A stretch of DNA of 64,000 bases from Paenibacillus sp. BIHB 4019 (GCF_002741035.1 NZ_CP016808.1:868001-932000), one strand, 5' to 3'. Positions 8,901 to 17,950 are shown, counted from the first letter of the stretch. The notes: generated from the sequence alone by a model not told the origin. Numbers and translations: made by a program.

Positions 8901-8939
8901 TACTTTAAAATTGTTAACGGAATATTAACGTTCATGAAA
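8901..8939 (-). promoter_or_regulatory. Candidate PhoP box upstream of DUF47-pit
   Basis: On the minus strand four hexamers recur every 11 bp: TTTCAT, TTAATA, TTAACA and AAAGTA (8934-8939, 8923-8928, 8912-8917, 8901-8906). The central two match the Bacillus PhoP repeat TTWACA with 5-bp spacing; the outer two are weak. The position and orientation suit phosphate-starvation activation. Inference from motif only. Confidence 0.4.
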
Positions 8940-8990
8940 AAAATTTCTTTTTTTCAATCCAAGCAGTCATAACGTTCATTTCCTCCGCTT

Positions 8991-9028
8991 CCAAAACAAA
9001 GGCGCCGCCTCGTAAAGAGACAGCGCCT
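8991..9028 (-). terminator. Terminator of the YerB-like gene
   Basis: 12-bp stem AGGCGC...CTC / GAG...GCGCCT with two G-T wobbles (9000-9028), then a minus-strand TTTGTTTT run. Confidence 0.7.
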
Positions 9029-9096
9029 AAGCTTATATTGCCACGGGCACGGAAGCACTCTTCACCTGCTAAAAGTGTTTCCGAACCGTGCTTTTT

Positions 9097-10155
9097 TTAC
9101 CCATACATCACATGATCAGCAATCGATTTCGTATTCGGGACAATGTGGAAAAAGGTTTTGCCCGGCACCAGAGCCAGCTCCTTGCCATCCTTCACGATCC
9201 GGATCATATTGTCCGGCGCCCGTACCCACGACGCCTCCGTCATCCGGCCCTGCTGGAACAGCATCGCATCTCCGCCCGCTTGCAAATCAACCGCGAGCCT
9301 GCCTTCATTGTCCAGCGTCTTGTGGCTTGCAGCCAGTACGACCAGATTCGAAGCCGCAAGCTGCTCATTATTGTTAAGGTCAATATGCGCTTCATCGTTG
9401 ATGGAACGCTTATATAGCTTGCTCGCCTCATCATAGGCATAAGAAACCTTATAATCCTTCAGCGTAAAATGAATCGTGACCGCCGTCGCTGGCGTCGTCG
9501 CCTCGGCTGCGCCATTCTCGGCAAACACATAGGCCGGCACCGCTGTGTCCTGCTTGTAATTTTTCTTCTCCGCGCCGGAGCGAAGCTTCTCTAAGTCCGA
9601 ATACAGATTATGCGGCGCCTTGCGCTCCTTGCTCCGCCAGAAATACGCACCCGCATTCGATATTTCATCCAAATACGGCTTCTTCTGCTGCTGCAAAATC
9701 GCATATGCGTCATTGCTTCCACCCGCATGCGCAAGCACAGCACCATAGCTCTCGCCAATATTAATCAAATAAGGCCGAATGCTGCGAATCGGGCCAAGCG
9801 AATCGGTTAAGGCATCCGTGCTTTGGAACACGGCAACGAGCCTCGTAATACCCCCTTCTGCAAGCACCTCCCACACGACGTCGGCATTCGACAATCCCGA
9901 TTGTGGGCGAGCCGGCTTCAAGTTGTTGATCATAACAGCAATTGGCCGCTCCAATGCTTCTGTCTGACGACCAACTCCCGTTAATGGCGCTTGATATGGC
10001 AGTGCCCCCGGCGATACGCTAGGACTTGGCAAAGCGCTTGGCTCTGGCGAAGCGGATGGAACCGCTTCCCCCTTACTGCCTCCTGCACATGCCGCAAGCA
10101 GTACAAGCAGCAGCAGAATACTGGACGTTAAACCGATTCTTTTTCCCAATTTCAT
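9097..10155 (-). CDS. yerB: DUF3048 lipoprotein, YerB-like
   Basis: 352 residues. A lipoprotein signal peptide (GKRIGLTSSILLLLVLLAAC) puts the lipidated Cys at residue 23, followed by a Ser/Pro linker to about residue 55. The rest is the DUF3048 pair (RPIAVMINNLKPARPQSGL, DVVWEVLAEGGITRL, FWRSKERKAPHNLYSD) as in Bacillus YerB. Function in the family is unknown; the protein should sit on the outer face of the membrane. Its occurrence between yerC and the pur genes echoes the Bacillus purD-yerA-yerB-yerC region. Confidence 0.88.
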   Translation of the reverse strand: MKLGKRIGLTSSILLLLVLLAACAGGSKGEAVPSASPEPSALPSPSVSPGALPYQAPLTGVGRQTEALERPIAVMINNLKPARPQSGLSNADVVWEVLAEGGITRLVAVFQSTDALTDSLGPIRSIRPYLINIGESYGAVLAHAGGSNDAYAILQQQKKPYLDEISNAGAYFWRSKERKAPHNLYSDLEKLRSGAEKKNYKQDTAVPAYVFAENGAAEATTPATAVTIHFTLKDYKVSYAYDEASKLYKRSINDEAHIDLNNNEQLAASNLVVLAASHKTLDNEGRLAVDLQAGGDAMLFQQGRMTEASWVRAPDNMIRIVKDGKELALVPGKTFFHIVPNTKSIADHVMYG

Positions 10156-10420
10156 GAATGATACCCGCCTTTATCCGAATGATCCAAGATGAAACGGCTG
10201 TTGACATCCTTTTGGGGCGCAGCGCGTTTCAATCCGAGAAATATAAGCATTTATTAAGTTAAAACTTACAAATGCCTATATTTTTATAATTTCAAATCTA
10301 TCCTCTAGCGTGATAGATAACATGACAATTTACGCAACAAAAAGCTCGCAAAAGCAGCTTTGCTGCCTTTTCTACCTTTCTACTATACCACAGGATGATA
10401 GAAGGAGTAACAGATTAAGC
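10156..10420. other. Leader region of the YerB-like gene
   Basis: No gene is visible. An imperfect inverted repeat GCATTT...AAGTT / AACTT...AAATGC (10248-10275) lies about 95 bp upstream of the yerB start and could be an operator. Nothing else supports it. Confidence 0.25.
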
Positions 10421-10464
10421 AAAAACAGGACCTGCCCACGCGTGAGTCCCGCGTGACAGGTCCT
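10421..10464 (-). terminator. Terminator of the alpha/beta hydrolase gene
   Basis: Perfect stem AGGACCTG / CAGGTCCT (10427-10434, 10457-10464) followed on the minus strand by GTTTTTG. Confidence 0.75.
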
Positions 10465-10511
10465 GCCATAAAGCCGGATGCCGCCGTAAGCGGCACTACT
10501 TTTTTTCCAGT

Positions 10512-11333
10512 TTAAATGCTCCAGTGATGCCATTCCTGCTGCTTCTTATCTAGTCCCTCCAGCCATTCGGAGCTGATGCGAATCGCTTCCTCCTGATGCT
10601 GGCGGTTGGAATACGTATGCGACGCCTGAAAAATAATTTCCTTGTCGCACAGCCCCTCGCTGCGGGTCCAGAACACCTTCTGATAAAGGAAGCTGTAGTC
10701 GACCGGTATTAGCTCATCACTCGTGCCATGAACGAGCAGAACGTCGCCGGAGAAGCGTGTTGCCGCCTGGAACGGCTGATGCTCAAGCAGAGAGTCGAAG
10801 AAGACGGGCTTCAGCGTAAAACCGGAATAATCAACGGAGCCGGATTGTACCGCTTCATCATAGCCCTTTCTGCCGACAATTCGGACAATATCATTGAAGG
10901 GATAAGCAACTGGCGACCATAGAAGGAGGCGCTTGACCCGTCTATCCTTGACGGCTGTCATAATGGAGACGGCTCCGCCTAGGCTATGTCCAAGCAATAC
11001 AATCCGGCGCGGGTCGACGCATTCCATGCTCGTGATGTAGTCAAGCGCTGTGCGCGTCTGATCGACCATGCTGTCGAAGCCAAGCGAGCCGTAATCGCCA
11101 TTGCTCTCGCCGCAGCCGCCATAATCGAAGCGGAGCACATACGAGCCTTGGGCTGCAAGGGCGCGGGCTGCTTTGACAAACAAGCGGTCCACACCGATGC
11201 GGCTGCCAACAAAACCATGGCAAATAATGATCGCCTGCCGTTTGCAGTCGTCGTTCTTCTTCTCATCCGTCGGATAATGCAGCGTAGCTGCCAGCTCCAA
11301 TCCTTCATGGCGCAATACCAGATGCTTCTCCAT
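10512..11333 (-). CDS. Alpha/beta hydrolase
   Basis: 273-residue cytoplasmic serine hydrolase. It shows an oxyanion segment IIICHGFVGSR, the nucleophile elbow GHSLGG, the acid in VHGTSDELIP and the catalytic His in ASHTYSN near the C-terminus. The order and spacing match acyl esterase/thioesterase-type hydrolases. The substrate is not predictable. The start is ATG 11331-11333, set 8 nt after AGGAGG; a TTG two codons upstream is too close to that site. It appears monocistronic with its own terminator. Confidence 0.85.
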   Translation of the reverse strand: MEKHLVLRHEGLELAATLHYPTDEKKNDDCKRQAIIICHGFVGSRIGVDRLFVKAARALAAQGSYVLRFDYGGCGESNGDYGSLGFDSMVDQTRTALDYITSMECVDPRRIVLLGHSLGGAVSIMTAVKDRRVKRLLLWSPVAYPFNDIVRIVGRKGYDEAVQSGSVDYSGFTLKPVFFDSLLEHQPFQAATRFSGDVLLVHGTSDELIPVDYSFLYQKVFWTRSEGLCDKEIIFQASHTYSNRQHQEEAIRISSEWLEGLDKKQQEWHHWSI

Positions 11334-11452
11334 GTCCAAAACCTCCTGCCGTTTCCATACAGCGTCTTAATTATATTAATTCCTACCCGAATACTTTGAA
11401 TTTATTAAAGTCATAATAGCACCCGCAGATGCTGCTGTCAATCCGTTATTTT

Positions 11453-12034
11453 TTATACTAGATCGCAAGCTTCAACCGGCATCCAGTGCTCATCCTGTCC
11501 ATCCCATTTGACGTTGCAGCCAATCGGATTGGTGTACGGCACCGACACCTCCTTGCCCAGCGTATGCTCGGTAAGCGCACGCTCCAAATCATAAACCGTT
11601 ACTTTGCTCGAATCTTTAGGCTGGTCGACTCCCCGGCCCGTATAAACCAGCTTGCGATCTTTATCAAAAACATAAAAGTGCGGCGTACGCAGCGCCCCAT
11701 AAGCTTTGGCTACCTCTTGCGTGTCATCGCGCAAATACGTCCATGGAAACTCCAGCTCTTTCATTCGCTCCACCATATGCTCGAAGGAATCATGCGGCTT
11801 TGTAGCAATGCTGTTCGCATTAATGCCCACGAAAGCAACGCCCTTTTCCTTAAACTTGATGGCCGTCTTGCGCGTGAGCTCGTCCGATCCAACGACATAA
11901 GGACAATGATTACAGGTGAAAAATACGACCAGCGTGTCCGCATCGGCAAAACTCTGCAGCGAATAGCTTTTGCCATCCGTCGCCGGAAGCGTAAAATCTG
12001 GTGCTTGCTGACCAATCTGAACAGTGAAAGACAT
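11453..12034 (-). CDS. Thioredoxin-fold redoxin (AhpC/TSA-like)
   Basis: 193 residues. The redoxin fold starts [14 protein letters not shown] and holds a CXXC-type active site CNHCPYV at about residue 45, preceded by VVFFT. No signal peptide is present, so it acts in the cytoplasm, probably as a thiol-disulfide reductase or peroxiredoxin-like protein (family often annotated as thioredoxin family protein). The start is ATG 12032-12034 with GGGAGG upstream. Confidence 0.85.
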   Translation of the reverse strand: MSFTVQIGQQAPDFTLPATDGKSYSLQSFADADTLVVFFTCNHCPYVVGSDELTRKTAIKFKEKGVAFVGINANSIATKPHDSFEHMVERMKELEFPWTYLRDDTQEVAKAYGALRTPHFYVFDKDRKLVYTGRGVDQPKDSSKVTVYDLERALTEHTLGKEVSVPYTNPIGCNVKWDGQDEHWMPVEACDLV

Positions 12035-12197
12035 ATAAATCCCTCCCAGTATGAAATGACCATCCCCTATATTGTACCACAATTAGGCAAAGCTTTTTCT
12101 GATGGTCTAACTGCGCTTCGGACATATTAATGAAAAGCAGCAAGTTATGATTCAATTAGGCAGCTCTCGTGGCCGCCAAGGAAGGAGTGGAGCTTAT

Positions 12198-12317
12198 ATG
12201 CCTGCATGGATCGTATGGCTAACTGAACACTGGCTTTCCGTTATGCTAACGTTTGGTGTCGTCGTTGCTGTCGTCTGGGTCTTGCTTAACCGCAATCAGC
12301 TGTTCAGCAAAAATTAG
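12198..12317 (+). CDS. Small single-span membrane protein
   Basis: 39-residue plus-strand gene with AAGGAAGGAG about 10 nt before ATG 12198. One hydrophobic helix covers about residues 14-31 (SVMLTFGVVVAVVWVLL), followed by a short polar tail NRNQLFSKN. It ends inside a strong terminator. No family is recognised; the good ribosome site and terminator make it a likely real gene. Confidence 0.5.
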   Translation: MPAWIVWLTEHWLSVMLTFGVVVAVVWVLLNRNQLFSKN

Positions 12318-12335
12318 CCGCCCGGGAGGGCGGCT
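12316..12335. terminator. Bidirectional terminator
   Basis: Perfect 8-bp stem AGCCGCCC / GGGCGGCT with a 4-nt loop between converging genes. On the minus strand it is followed by AATTTTTG, serving the histidine kinase operon; on the plus strand by GATAAAACACATTTT. Confidence 0.75.
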
Positions 12336-12352
12336 GATAAAACACATTTTGG

Positions 12353-13762
12353 CTATGTTGCTGGTTTGTCCTGATGGCTGATCGGCAGCTTGATCGTGAT
12401 TACTGTTCCAGCACCACGCTCGCTATCTATTTTCATCTCGCCGGCATGCAGCTCGGTAATTTCCTTGCAGATTGCGAGCCCAAGCCCGCTTCCGCCCTGC
12501 CCCGTGTTCGCCTTATAAAACTTCTCCGTCACATGGGGAATATCCTCAGCCTCGATGCCGCAGCCGGTATCGGCAACTGTCAGCAGCGCAAAGTTCTCGT
12601 CAGGCGTAATGGAGATCGACACGCGAATGGTGCCGCCTGCTGGCGTGAACTTGAACGCATTGTCGATCAAATTAATAATAACCTGCTTCAAGCGATTCGC
12701 ATCCGCATACACCATCACCGGCGATTTGCCTAACGTGACGAGCAGCTTCACGCCCGTCTGATCCTGCCGGACACCAAGCTGGGCGGCCGTCTCCTTCACT
12801 GGGCTGTTGAGATCCAGCAGCTCCGCATGAAGCTCCATGCTTCCTGCCGACAGCTTGGAGAAATCGAGCAAATCCTCCACAAGCCCCGACAAGCGCAGCG
12901 TTTCATGGCTAATAATTTGCAGCCCCAGCTTCATTTCCTCATTATCAGCCGGATCGCCTTCCTTCAGCGTCTCGCTCCAGCCTCTAATCGACGTAAGCGG
13001 CGTTCGCAGCTCGTGGGAAATAGAGGAGATAAAATCATTTTTGAGCTTCTCCCGATGATTCAGCTCCACGACCATCGAATTGAACGTTTCCGCCAGCTGT
13101 CCAATTTCATCATTGCTTCGCTTCGTCGCCCGCCTCGTCCAGTCACCATCGGCCATATATCTTGCCGCACGTGTCAGCTCGCGAATAGGCCGCACAATAC
13201 GCTGCGCCAGCCACAGGCTTAAGCCCAGAAACAGCAAAATAACTGCCAGCCCTACGAATGCCGTCATGCGCAGCAGCTGGCTTACCATATCGTCCACGGC
13301 GCTGATGGAAGCCGAATAACGCAGCAGGGATACGACATGCGTATCGTTCCAGACCGGTATCGTAATCGACGTGACCCGTTCCTTGTAATAAGGATCATTG
13401 CCCTGCCAAATATCCGTATTCCCGTTCATCGCGGCCTGCACGTCCAACGTATTGTAATGTATATCTTCCACCAGCCCGTCGGAGTCCATGCGCACGTTGC
13501 CGTACACATCAAGCAGTTGAAGCCGGGTATCGCCCTCCACCATATATTGCAGCATGTAATCGGCTTGATCATGCATTTTCAGCGAAGCCATCGTCCGGTT
13601 ATGCGTGGCAAGGGCAGACACAGCCCGCTGCTTAACCGAGCTTTGTGCGCTGCCATAATAATAGTTGGTAATCAGTGTAGCAAAAAGTCCGCCGAGCACG
13701 ACGACAACGAGCGCAATCAGCAGCAAATAGCTCCACACGATTCTCGTCTTGAGACTGTTCAT
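12353..13762 (-). CDS. Sensor histidine kinase
   Basis: 469-residue membrane kinase. It has a first membrane helix (about 10-34), an extracytoplasmic sensor of about 125 residues, a second helix (about 166-187), a HAMP domain (RIVRPIRELTRAARYMADGD), a HisKA domain with phosphorylated His250 in SHELRTPLTS, and an ATPase domain with NLIDNAF, DTGCGI and GLGLAI boxes. The architecture is PhoR/WalK-like. Its start (ATG 13760-13762) overlaps the regulator stop by ATGA, so the two are translationally coupled. The ligand is unknown; the deacetylase and lipoprotein genes upstream suggest an envelope-related signal. Confidence 0.9.
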   Translation of the reverse strand: MNSLKTRIVWSYLLLIALVVVVLGGLFATLITNYYYGSAQSSVKQRAVSALATHNRTMASLKMHDQADYMLQYMVEGDTRLQLLDVYGNVRMDSDGLVEDIHYNTLDVQAAMNGNTDIWQGNDPYYKERVTSITIPVWNDTHVVSLLRYSASISAVDDMVSQLLRMTAFVGLAVILLFLGLSLWLAQRIVRPIRELTRAARYMADGDWTRRATKRSNDEIGQLAETFNSMVVELNHREKLKNDFISSISHELRTPLTSIRGWSETLKEGDPADNEEMKLGLQIISHETLRLSGLVEDLLDFSKLSAGSMELHAELLDLNSPVKETAAQLGVRQDQTGVKLLVTLGKSPVMVYADANRLKQVIINLIDNAFKFTPAGGTIRVSISITPDENFALLTVADTGCGIEAEDIPHVTEKFYKANTGQGGSGLGLAICKEITELHAGEMKIDSERGAGTVITIKLPISHQDKPAT

Positions 13763-14529
13763 CCGCTGCTGCCCCTTCTCCAGCGGTAGCCAAAGCCCCA
13801 CACTGTTTCGATGAAAGCAGGCTCAGAGGAATTGTCTTCAATTTTTTGGCGCACCCGCCTAATGTTTACGTCAACGACCTTAAGGTCGCCCACATAATAA
13901 CGGCCCCAAACCTCGCTCAAAATATCATCGCGGCTGACGCTTTTGCCTTCCCGCTCCATTAATAGCCGCACCAGCGTCCATTCGGTCGGGGTCAAAATAA
14001 TTTCCTCATCGTTTTTCCATAGCTTGCGCGCAGATACCGACAGGCGGAATGGCCCAATGGTCAGCTCATCATCCATTGCCTCCTGCACGGGAGCAGCCGC
14101 TGCCAGCTCTTGGCTAGCCACCGCCTGAAGCAGCGCAGCACTCGGCTGCATCCTGCGGTAGAGCGACTTGATGCGGGCAATCAGCTCTCCTGGGCTGAAT
14201 GGCTTCTGCACATAATCGTCGGCGCCAAGCTCCAGCCCGTGAATTTTATCCTCTTCCTGCGACTTCGCGGTCAGCATAATAATGCCCATGCTCGGAAATT
14301 TGCTGCGCAGCTGCTCGCATACCTCAAAGCCGCTAATAGTCGGCAGCATCACATCAAGCAGCGCAATATCAAATGGTCCCTCCGAATCAGCCAAAGCGAG
14401 CGCCGTTTCACCGTCGCCTGCTTCCGTCACTTCCATCTCATTGCGTTTGAGATTAATGCGGACAAAGCCGCGAATCGCTTCTTCATCTTCCAGCAGCAAA
14501 ATACGCATAGGTCCACCCACTTTTTCCAT
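13759..14529 (-). CDS. OmpR/PhoB-family response regulator
   Basis: 256 residues. The receiver domain has acidic pair LLEDEE, phospho-acceptor Asp59 (IALLDVMLP), Thr in MLTAKS and Lys in YVQKPFSPGE. A linker of about 40 residues, longer than usual, leads to a winged-helix DNA-binding domain (LTPTEWTLVRLLM, VDVNIRRVRQKIED, VWGFGYRW). It overlaps the lipoprotein stop as TAATG, which supports ATG 14529; an internal ATG at 14508 (MRILLLEDEE) is the more usual N-terminus for the family and is also possible. Confidence 0.9.
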   Translation of the reverse strand: MEKVGGPMRILLLEDEEAIRGFVRINLKRNEMEVTEAGDGETALALADSEGPFDIALLDVMLPTISGFEVCEQLRSKFPSMGIIMLTAKSQEEDKIHGLELGADDYVQKPFSPGELIARIKSLYRRMQPSAALLQAVASQELAAAAPVQEAMDDELTIGPFRLSVSARKLWKNDEEIILTPTEWTLVRLLMEREGKSVSRDDILSEVWGRYYVGDLKVVDVNIRRVRQKIEDNSSEPAFIETVWGFGYRWRRGSSG

Positions 14530-15947
14530 TAGTCCGGCCTCGGTACCAGCAATTCCGGCAGTTGATCCTTGTTCAGCTGCATCGCATAAAACAGCTGGCG
14601 ATCACTGATATCCATCGTTCCTGGCGGAGCAAGCTGCTGTGCAAAAATGTACACCAAGCCCGCATAATTGAACACGACATTGTAAGAGCGGTCTGTCTCC
14701 TTCCACTCTTCCTGGATGCTGCCCCATTTCGTTAATGGAACCGCATATAATGTGCCAATCTCGGTCTTGTAGCCGGTTTTTTCATTCCAATATTCAAAGG
14801 TGACGAGCCCATATTCCCGGTGGACTTCCGGGCTTCTCAGCGTATAGCGGCCCTTCCACTGATTCGGAATCGTAAAGCTGATTTGGTAGCTGTTACTCGT
14901 AAACTCTTCCTTGATCGACTTGAAGCCCTTGTCTCCATCCCATTGCAGCCACTCGTTCACCCACAGCATGCCGGCATAAGGGAGATCCGGATAGCCTGCT
15001 GGCTCTTTAGGCCGCGATAGCTCGATAATGCCATCACCGTTAATATCTTCATTTTGCGTCGGCGTTCCCGACACGAGCGCATTTCCATATTCGCCCTGCT
15101 CGGATAACGCAACAGGCCGCAGCTTGCCTTTTTCCCATACATACATAAACGTATACATCGAATGGGCGCCTACCGCAGCTTCCAATACGATACCCGTATG
15201 CCGCTCGGAAATTTTGCCAATCAGCAGCCGGTCATAGTTAATGACATCATTGCTAAGATCGAGCTGCTGGAGCGCATGAAGCTTGCCCTTTGTCCATTCA
15301 TATACCGTCAGCTTATAGTTCGGCAGCTGCACTTCCTGATTCGCCCAATCCCCCGTAACGACCGCCAGCTCCAGCTTTCCATCTCCGTTCAGATCGCCTG
15401 CTTCCGCGTACAAATAAGGCAGGGAATCCTCCGGCTCAAGCACAAGCTTGCCTTCCTCATTGCGCACTGGCGTTTGGCTAAGCGAATACAGCTCGACCAT
15501 ATTGGAGCCATCATAGGAGCCGATCCAGCCGACGGCCAAATCGAGCTTGCCATCCTTGTCATAATCGCTTACTTTCATCCAGTCCATGCGCATCGATAAA
15601 GGCTGCTGAATCGTATAATAAGGCTTCCAGGTGTTGCCCCGGTAGCGGAGCAGCATTAGCTCAGGAGAGCTGTATTCATTGTTAAAAGAAACGAGCGCCT
15701 CGTCTATGCCATCGCCATCTACATCGAGCAGGCGCACGGCGCCAAGGTTGTCATCCCGCATCGGAAGCGCAAGCTGCGCATGAGGCGGCAAAGCTTTCTG
15801 CACAGCCTGAACGAGTGCCTGCTTGTCCGAGGCGATAGTAGGCTTTTCAAGCAAATCCGCAGGAGCCGCCGTATAACGGCAGCCTGTTGCTAATAAACAA
15901 AGCAAGGCGGCTGCAAGCAGCGCCCCGCTTATTTTGGATATAAACAA
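14529..15947 (-). CDS. FG-GAP/VCBS-repeat lipoprotein
   Basis: 472 residues. The signal peptide and lipobox FISKISGALLAAALLCLLA-TGC place a lipidated Cys at about residue 23. FG-GAP-like calcium-binding repeats recur: DVDGDGIDEA, DYDKDGKLDLA, DLNGDGKLELA and DINGDGIIEL, typical of an extracellular beta-propeller. The start was set at TTG 15945-15947, with AAGGAGG 9 nt upstream; the open frame runs 36 codons further but would overlap the deacetylase gene. It may act as a surface sensor or binding partner for the two-component system encoded just downstream. Confidence 0.75.
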   Translation of the reverse strand: MFISKISGALLAAALLCLLATGCRYTAAPADLLEKPTIASDKQALVQAVQKALPPHAQLALPMRDDNLGAVRLLDVDGDGIDEALVSFNNEYSSPELMLLRYRGNTWKPYYTIQQPLSMRMDWMKVSDYDKDGKLDLAVGWIGSYDGSNMVELYSLSQTPVRNEEGKLVLEPEDSLPYLYAEAGDLNGDGKLELAVVTGDWANQEVQLPNYKLTVYEWTKGKLHALQQLDLSNDVINYDRLLIGKISERHTGIVLEAAVGAHSMYTFMYVWEKGKLRPVALSEQGEYGNALVSGTPTQNEDINGDGIIELSRPKEPAGYPDLPYAGMLWVNEWLQWDGDKGFKSIKEEFTSNSYQISFTIPNQWKGRYTLRSPEVHREYGLVTFEYWNEKTGYKTEIGTLYAVPLTKWGSIQEEWKETDRSYNVVFNYAGLVYIFAQQLAPPGTMDISDRQLFYAMQLNKDQLPELLVPRPD

Positions 15948-15999
15948 TCGCTTAAGCCTCCTTAGACATACGGCCCGAAGGCAAATCGGAATTAAGGCA

Positions 16000-17106
16000 T
16001 TAAGGCATTTCGTCAATCGTAACAAACGTATAGCCTTTCTTCTGCAAGCTATCAATGACGTCTGGCAGCATGTCTACCGTGTTTTTAATCCCTTTGCCTC
16101 CAAAAGAATGCATCAGTATTATACCACCCGGCTTCGTATGCTCGCTAATGTTCTTCTTCATCACAGCTACAGACGTTCCCGCCCAGTCACGGGTATCTAC
16201 ATTCCAGCTTACCAATTCTCTTCCTTTATCCTTCATTAGCTGCTTAACGGTGCTATTCACAGCTCCATACGGGGCGCGCACCAAATTTGGAGTAAAGCCG
16301 ACTACATCTTTGATCAGCTTATCCGTCGTGGTGATTTCATCCCATATTTGATTCTTGGTCAGCTTCGTCAAATCTTTATGATGAGTCGTATGATTGCCAA
16401 TCGTATGGCCTTCGTCCACTATGCGCTGAAGCACCTCGGGGTCCTTCTTCACTTGAACGCCGACTACGAAGAAAGTTGCTTTAATGCCCTTCTTTTTCAG
16501 GATATCCAAAATCGCTGGTGTATAACGGTTATCTGGCCCATCATCAAAGGTTAAGGCGACAAGCTTCTGCTCCTTATCCGGCTTGCTTGTTTCCTTCTCT
16601 CCTTGCGGAGACGCCGAAGGCGTTGGCGTAGGAGACGGCTTGCTCGTTGGCGTAGGCGAGCTTGAAGGCTTAGTTGTATATGTACTGGACGTTACGCTTT
16701 TTCCCGGTTTGGAACCTTCTCCTTGCGTTTTTCCGCCAGTGCTACTGGTTGTGCCTGATGTACCGGAACCATTCGAAGTACCGGATACAGCGTCCGTTCC
16801 TTTCTGAGGGGAATGGGAATCATCAGTGCTCACCGGATGGCTTGCCGTGTCTGTACCGCTGCTTGTTCCTTCCGACAACGTCGGATGGTTAATATGGATA
16901 GTATCCTCGGATGAAGTGCCCTGCTGGATGTTTGCGCTGCCCTCTTTGCCAGGCATAAGAACCTCCAGGCTCGATGAAGCCTTATTCCCGCAGCCGCCAA
17001 GCCATAAGGCTAGTGCTACAAGCAGAAAGCTTGCAATTGCTAGTTTTCGTTTTGTTCTCTTGCGCGTCTTCATGCTGCTTACTCTAGTTCGTGTGTTATA
17101 CTTCAT
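16000..17106 (-). CDS. Polysaccharide deacetylase lipoprotein (NodB domain)
   Basis: 368 residues. A basic N-terminus and lipobox WLGGC (Cys39) anchor it outside the membrane. A long Ser/Thr/Pro/Gly linker (about 50-180) is followed by a NodB domain with all five motifs: TFDDGP (about 186-191), NHTTHH, RAPYGAVN, SWNVDTRDW and LMHSFGG. It removes N- or O-acetyl groups from peptidoglycan or other glycans with a divalent metal held by Asp and two His. It is the first gene of a probable operon with the FG-GAP lipoprotein and the two-component pair. ATG 17106 was chosen for AGAAGGG 8 nt upstream; ATG 17073 is an alternative. Confidence 0.88.
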   Translation of the reverse strand: MKYNTRTRVSSMKTRKRTKRKLAIASFLLVALALWLGGCGNKASSSLEVLMPGKEGSANIQQGTSSEDTIHINHPTLSEGTSSGTDTASHPVSTDDSHSPQKGTDAVSGTSNGSGTSGTTSSTGGKTQGEGSKPGKSVTSSTYTTKPSSSPTPTSKPSPTPTPSASPQGEKETSKPDKEQKLVALTFDDGPDNRYTPAILDILKKKGIKATFFVVGVQVKKDPEVLQRIVDEGHTIGNHTTHHKDLTKLTKNQIWDEITTTDKLIKDVVGFTPNLVRAPYGAVNSTVKQLMKDKGRELVSWNVDTRDWAGTSVAVMKKNISEHTKPGGIILMHSFGGKGIKNTVDMLPDVIDSLQKKGYTFVTIDEMP

Positions 17107-17224
17107 CCGATTCACCCTTCTATTCCCTGCTGATAGATTTATCTTATCGCATTCATAGACGCAGTGCGTTACAAATTAGTTACACCTTTCGCCCGCATTT
17201 GACAGCAAAATAACCTCCCAATTG

Positions 17225-17235
17225 CATGCTATAAT
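17225..17235 (+). promoter_or_regulatory. Extended -10 promoter
   Basis: TGCTATAAT, an extended -10 element with TATAAT at 17230-17235, lies 31 bp upstream of ATG 17266. No good -35 sits 17 bp upstream; a TTGACA is present but 25 bp away. Confidence 0.4.
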
Positions 17236-17265
17236 GAACCTCTAGAATATGGAAAGGAGACGCCT

Positions 17266-17409
17266 ATGAAAATAAGACTATCAAACAAGCTAGTATTGGC
17301 TGTTCCCGTTGCTATCGTAACAAATAGCACTATACAAGTAAAAAATGGAGCGACTTCGGCTCTCGTGTTACTAGAGCGTGAATGCAAAAGCAAGCGATTC
17401 AGCTCCTGA
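17266..17409 (+). CDS. Small hypothetical protein
   Basis: 47 residues with AAAGGAG 6 nt before the ATG and a promoter-like TGCTATAAT upstream. The sequence (IRLSNKLVLAVPVAIVTNST) has a weakly hydrophobic N-terminal half and a basic tail. No family is recognised. It overlaps a second plus-strand frame starting at 17382. Confidence 0.35.
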   Translation: MKIRLSNKLVLAVPVAIVTNSTIQVKNGATSALVLLERECKSKRFSS

Positions 17410-17573
17410 TTATAGCCACCGCCATACTCTTGGTTTCAGGGGCTGGCCTCTTGAACAAAGTTAGACAAGTTAGACTTGGCGGACACAGCAGCCGCTATTT
17501 CAACCAAATCAAGGGTTATGGCATCGGGCTGCGGACTCAGAAGAAGCTAATGCGCTTTCAAAAGCCATTTTGA
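17382..17573 (+). CDS. Possible small membrane protein
   Basis: 63 codons overlapping the previous frame by 28 bp. A hydrophobic segment (QLLIIATAILLVSGAGLL) near the N-terminus is followed by a basic tail. There is no clear ribosome site and the 3' end runs into the possible repeat, so it may be spurious. Confidence 0.2.
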   Translation: MQKQAIQLLIIATAILLVSGAGLLNKVRQVRLGGHSSRYFNQIKGYGIGLRTQKKLMRFQKPF

Positions 17574-17850
17574 CGATATAATGAGGGGAATAACGGCGTC
17601 CCTGTCCGCGTGCGGCCTCAAATCGGATTGAAAGCCAGAATAGCGGAACCTCAGTCCTTCAAAAAGAGCAGTGAGCTTCCGAGCTGATGGCCTCGGCCAC
17701 AGCAGTCTCTGCAACAGTGCTTTTACCCGCAGCGGACTCAGCGATATTCGCATAATGGGATTGTATAAACCATTAAATCGGCAGAGAAAATGGGCCTCGA
17801 ATAACGCTAAACAAAGAATAGAGAGCCGACTCCGGTTTGCACACATACCC
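17574..17850. repeat. Gene-free spacer, possible dispersed repeat
   Basis: About 280 bp between the small frames and the purD terminator. No supported gene on either strand; a minus-strand frame without a ribosome site crosses it and reads as low-complexity Leu/Arg. Its composition and position resemble a non-coding repeat found between operons, but I see no second copy in this window. Confidence 0.2.
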
Positions 17851-17871
17851 TAGTAAATCCATGATTAAATT

Positions 17872-17896
17872 AAAAAAAGCCGCACATAGGCGGCTT
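17872..17896 (-). terminator. Terminator of the purine operon
   Basis: Stem AAGCCGC / GCGGCTT (17877-17883, 17890-17896) with a minus-strand T7 run, about 55 bp past the purD stop. Confidence 0.85.
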
Positions 17897-17950
17897 CAAG
17901 CTTTATAAATTTATTTCATATTAGGAATGACTACGTAGGTGAAAAGAAGC

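Noticed and set aside
9046..9090. Hairpin GCACGG...CCGTGC with a plus-strand T7 run
   Set aside because: There is no plus-strand gene ending nearby; the minus-strand terminator at 8991-9028 better explains the end of the yerB transcript.
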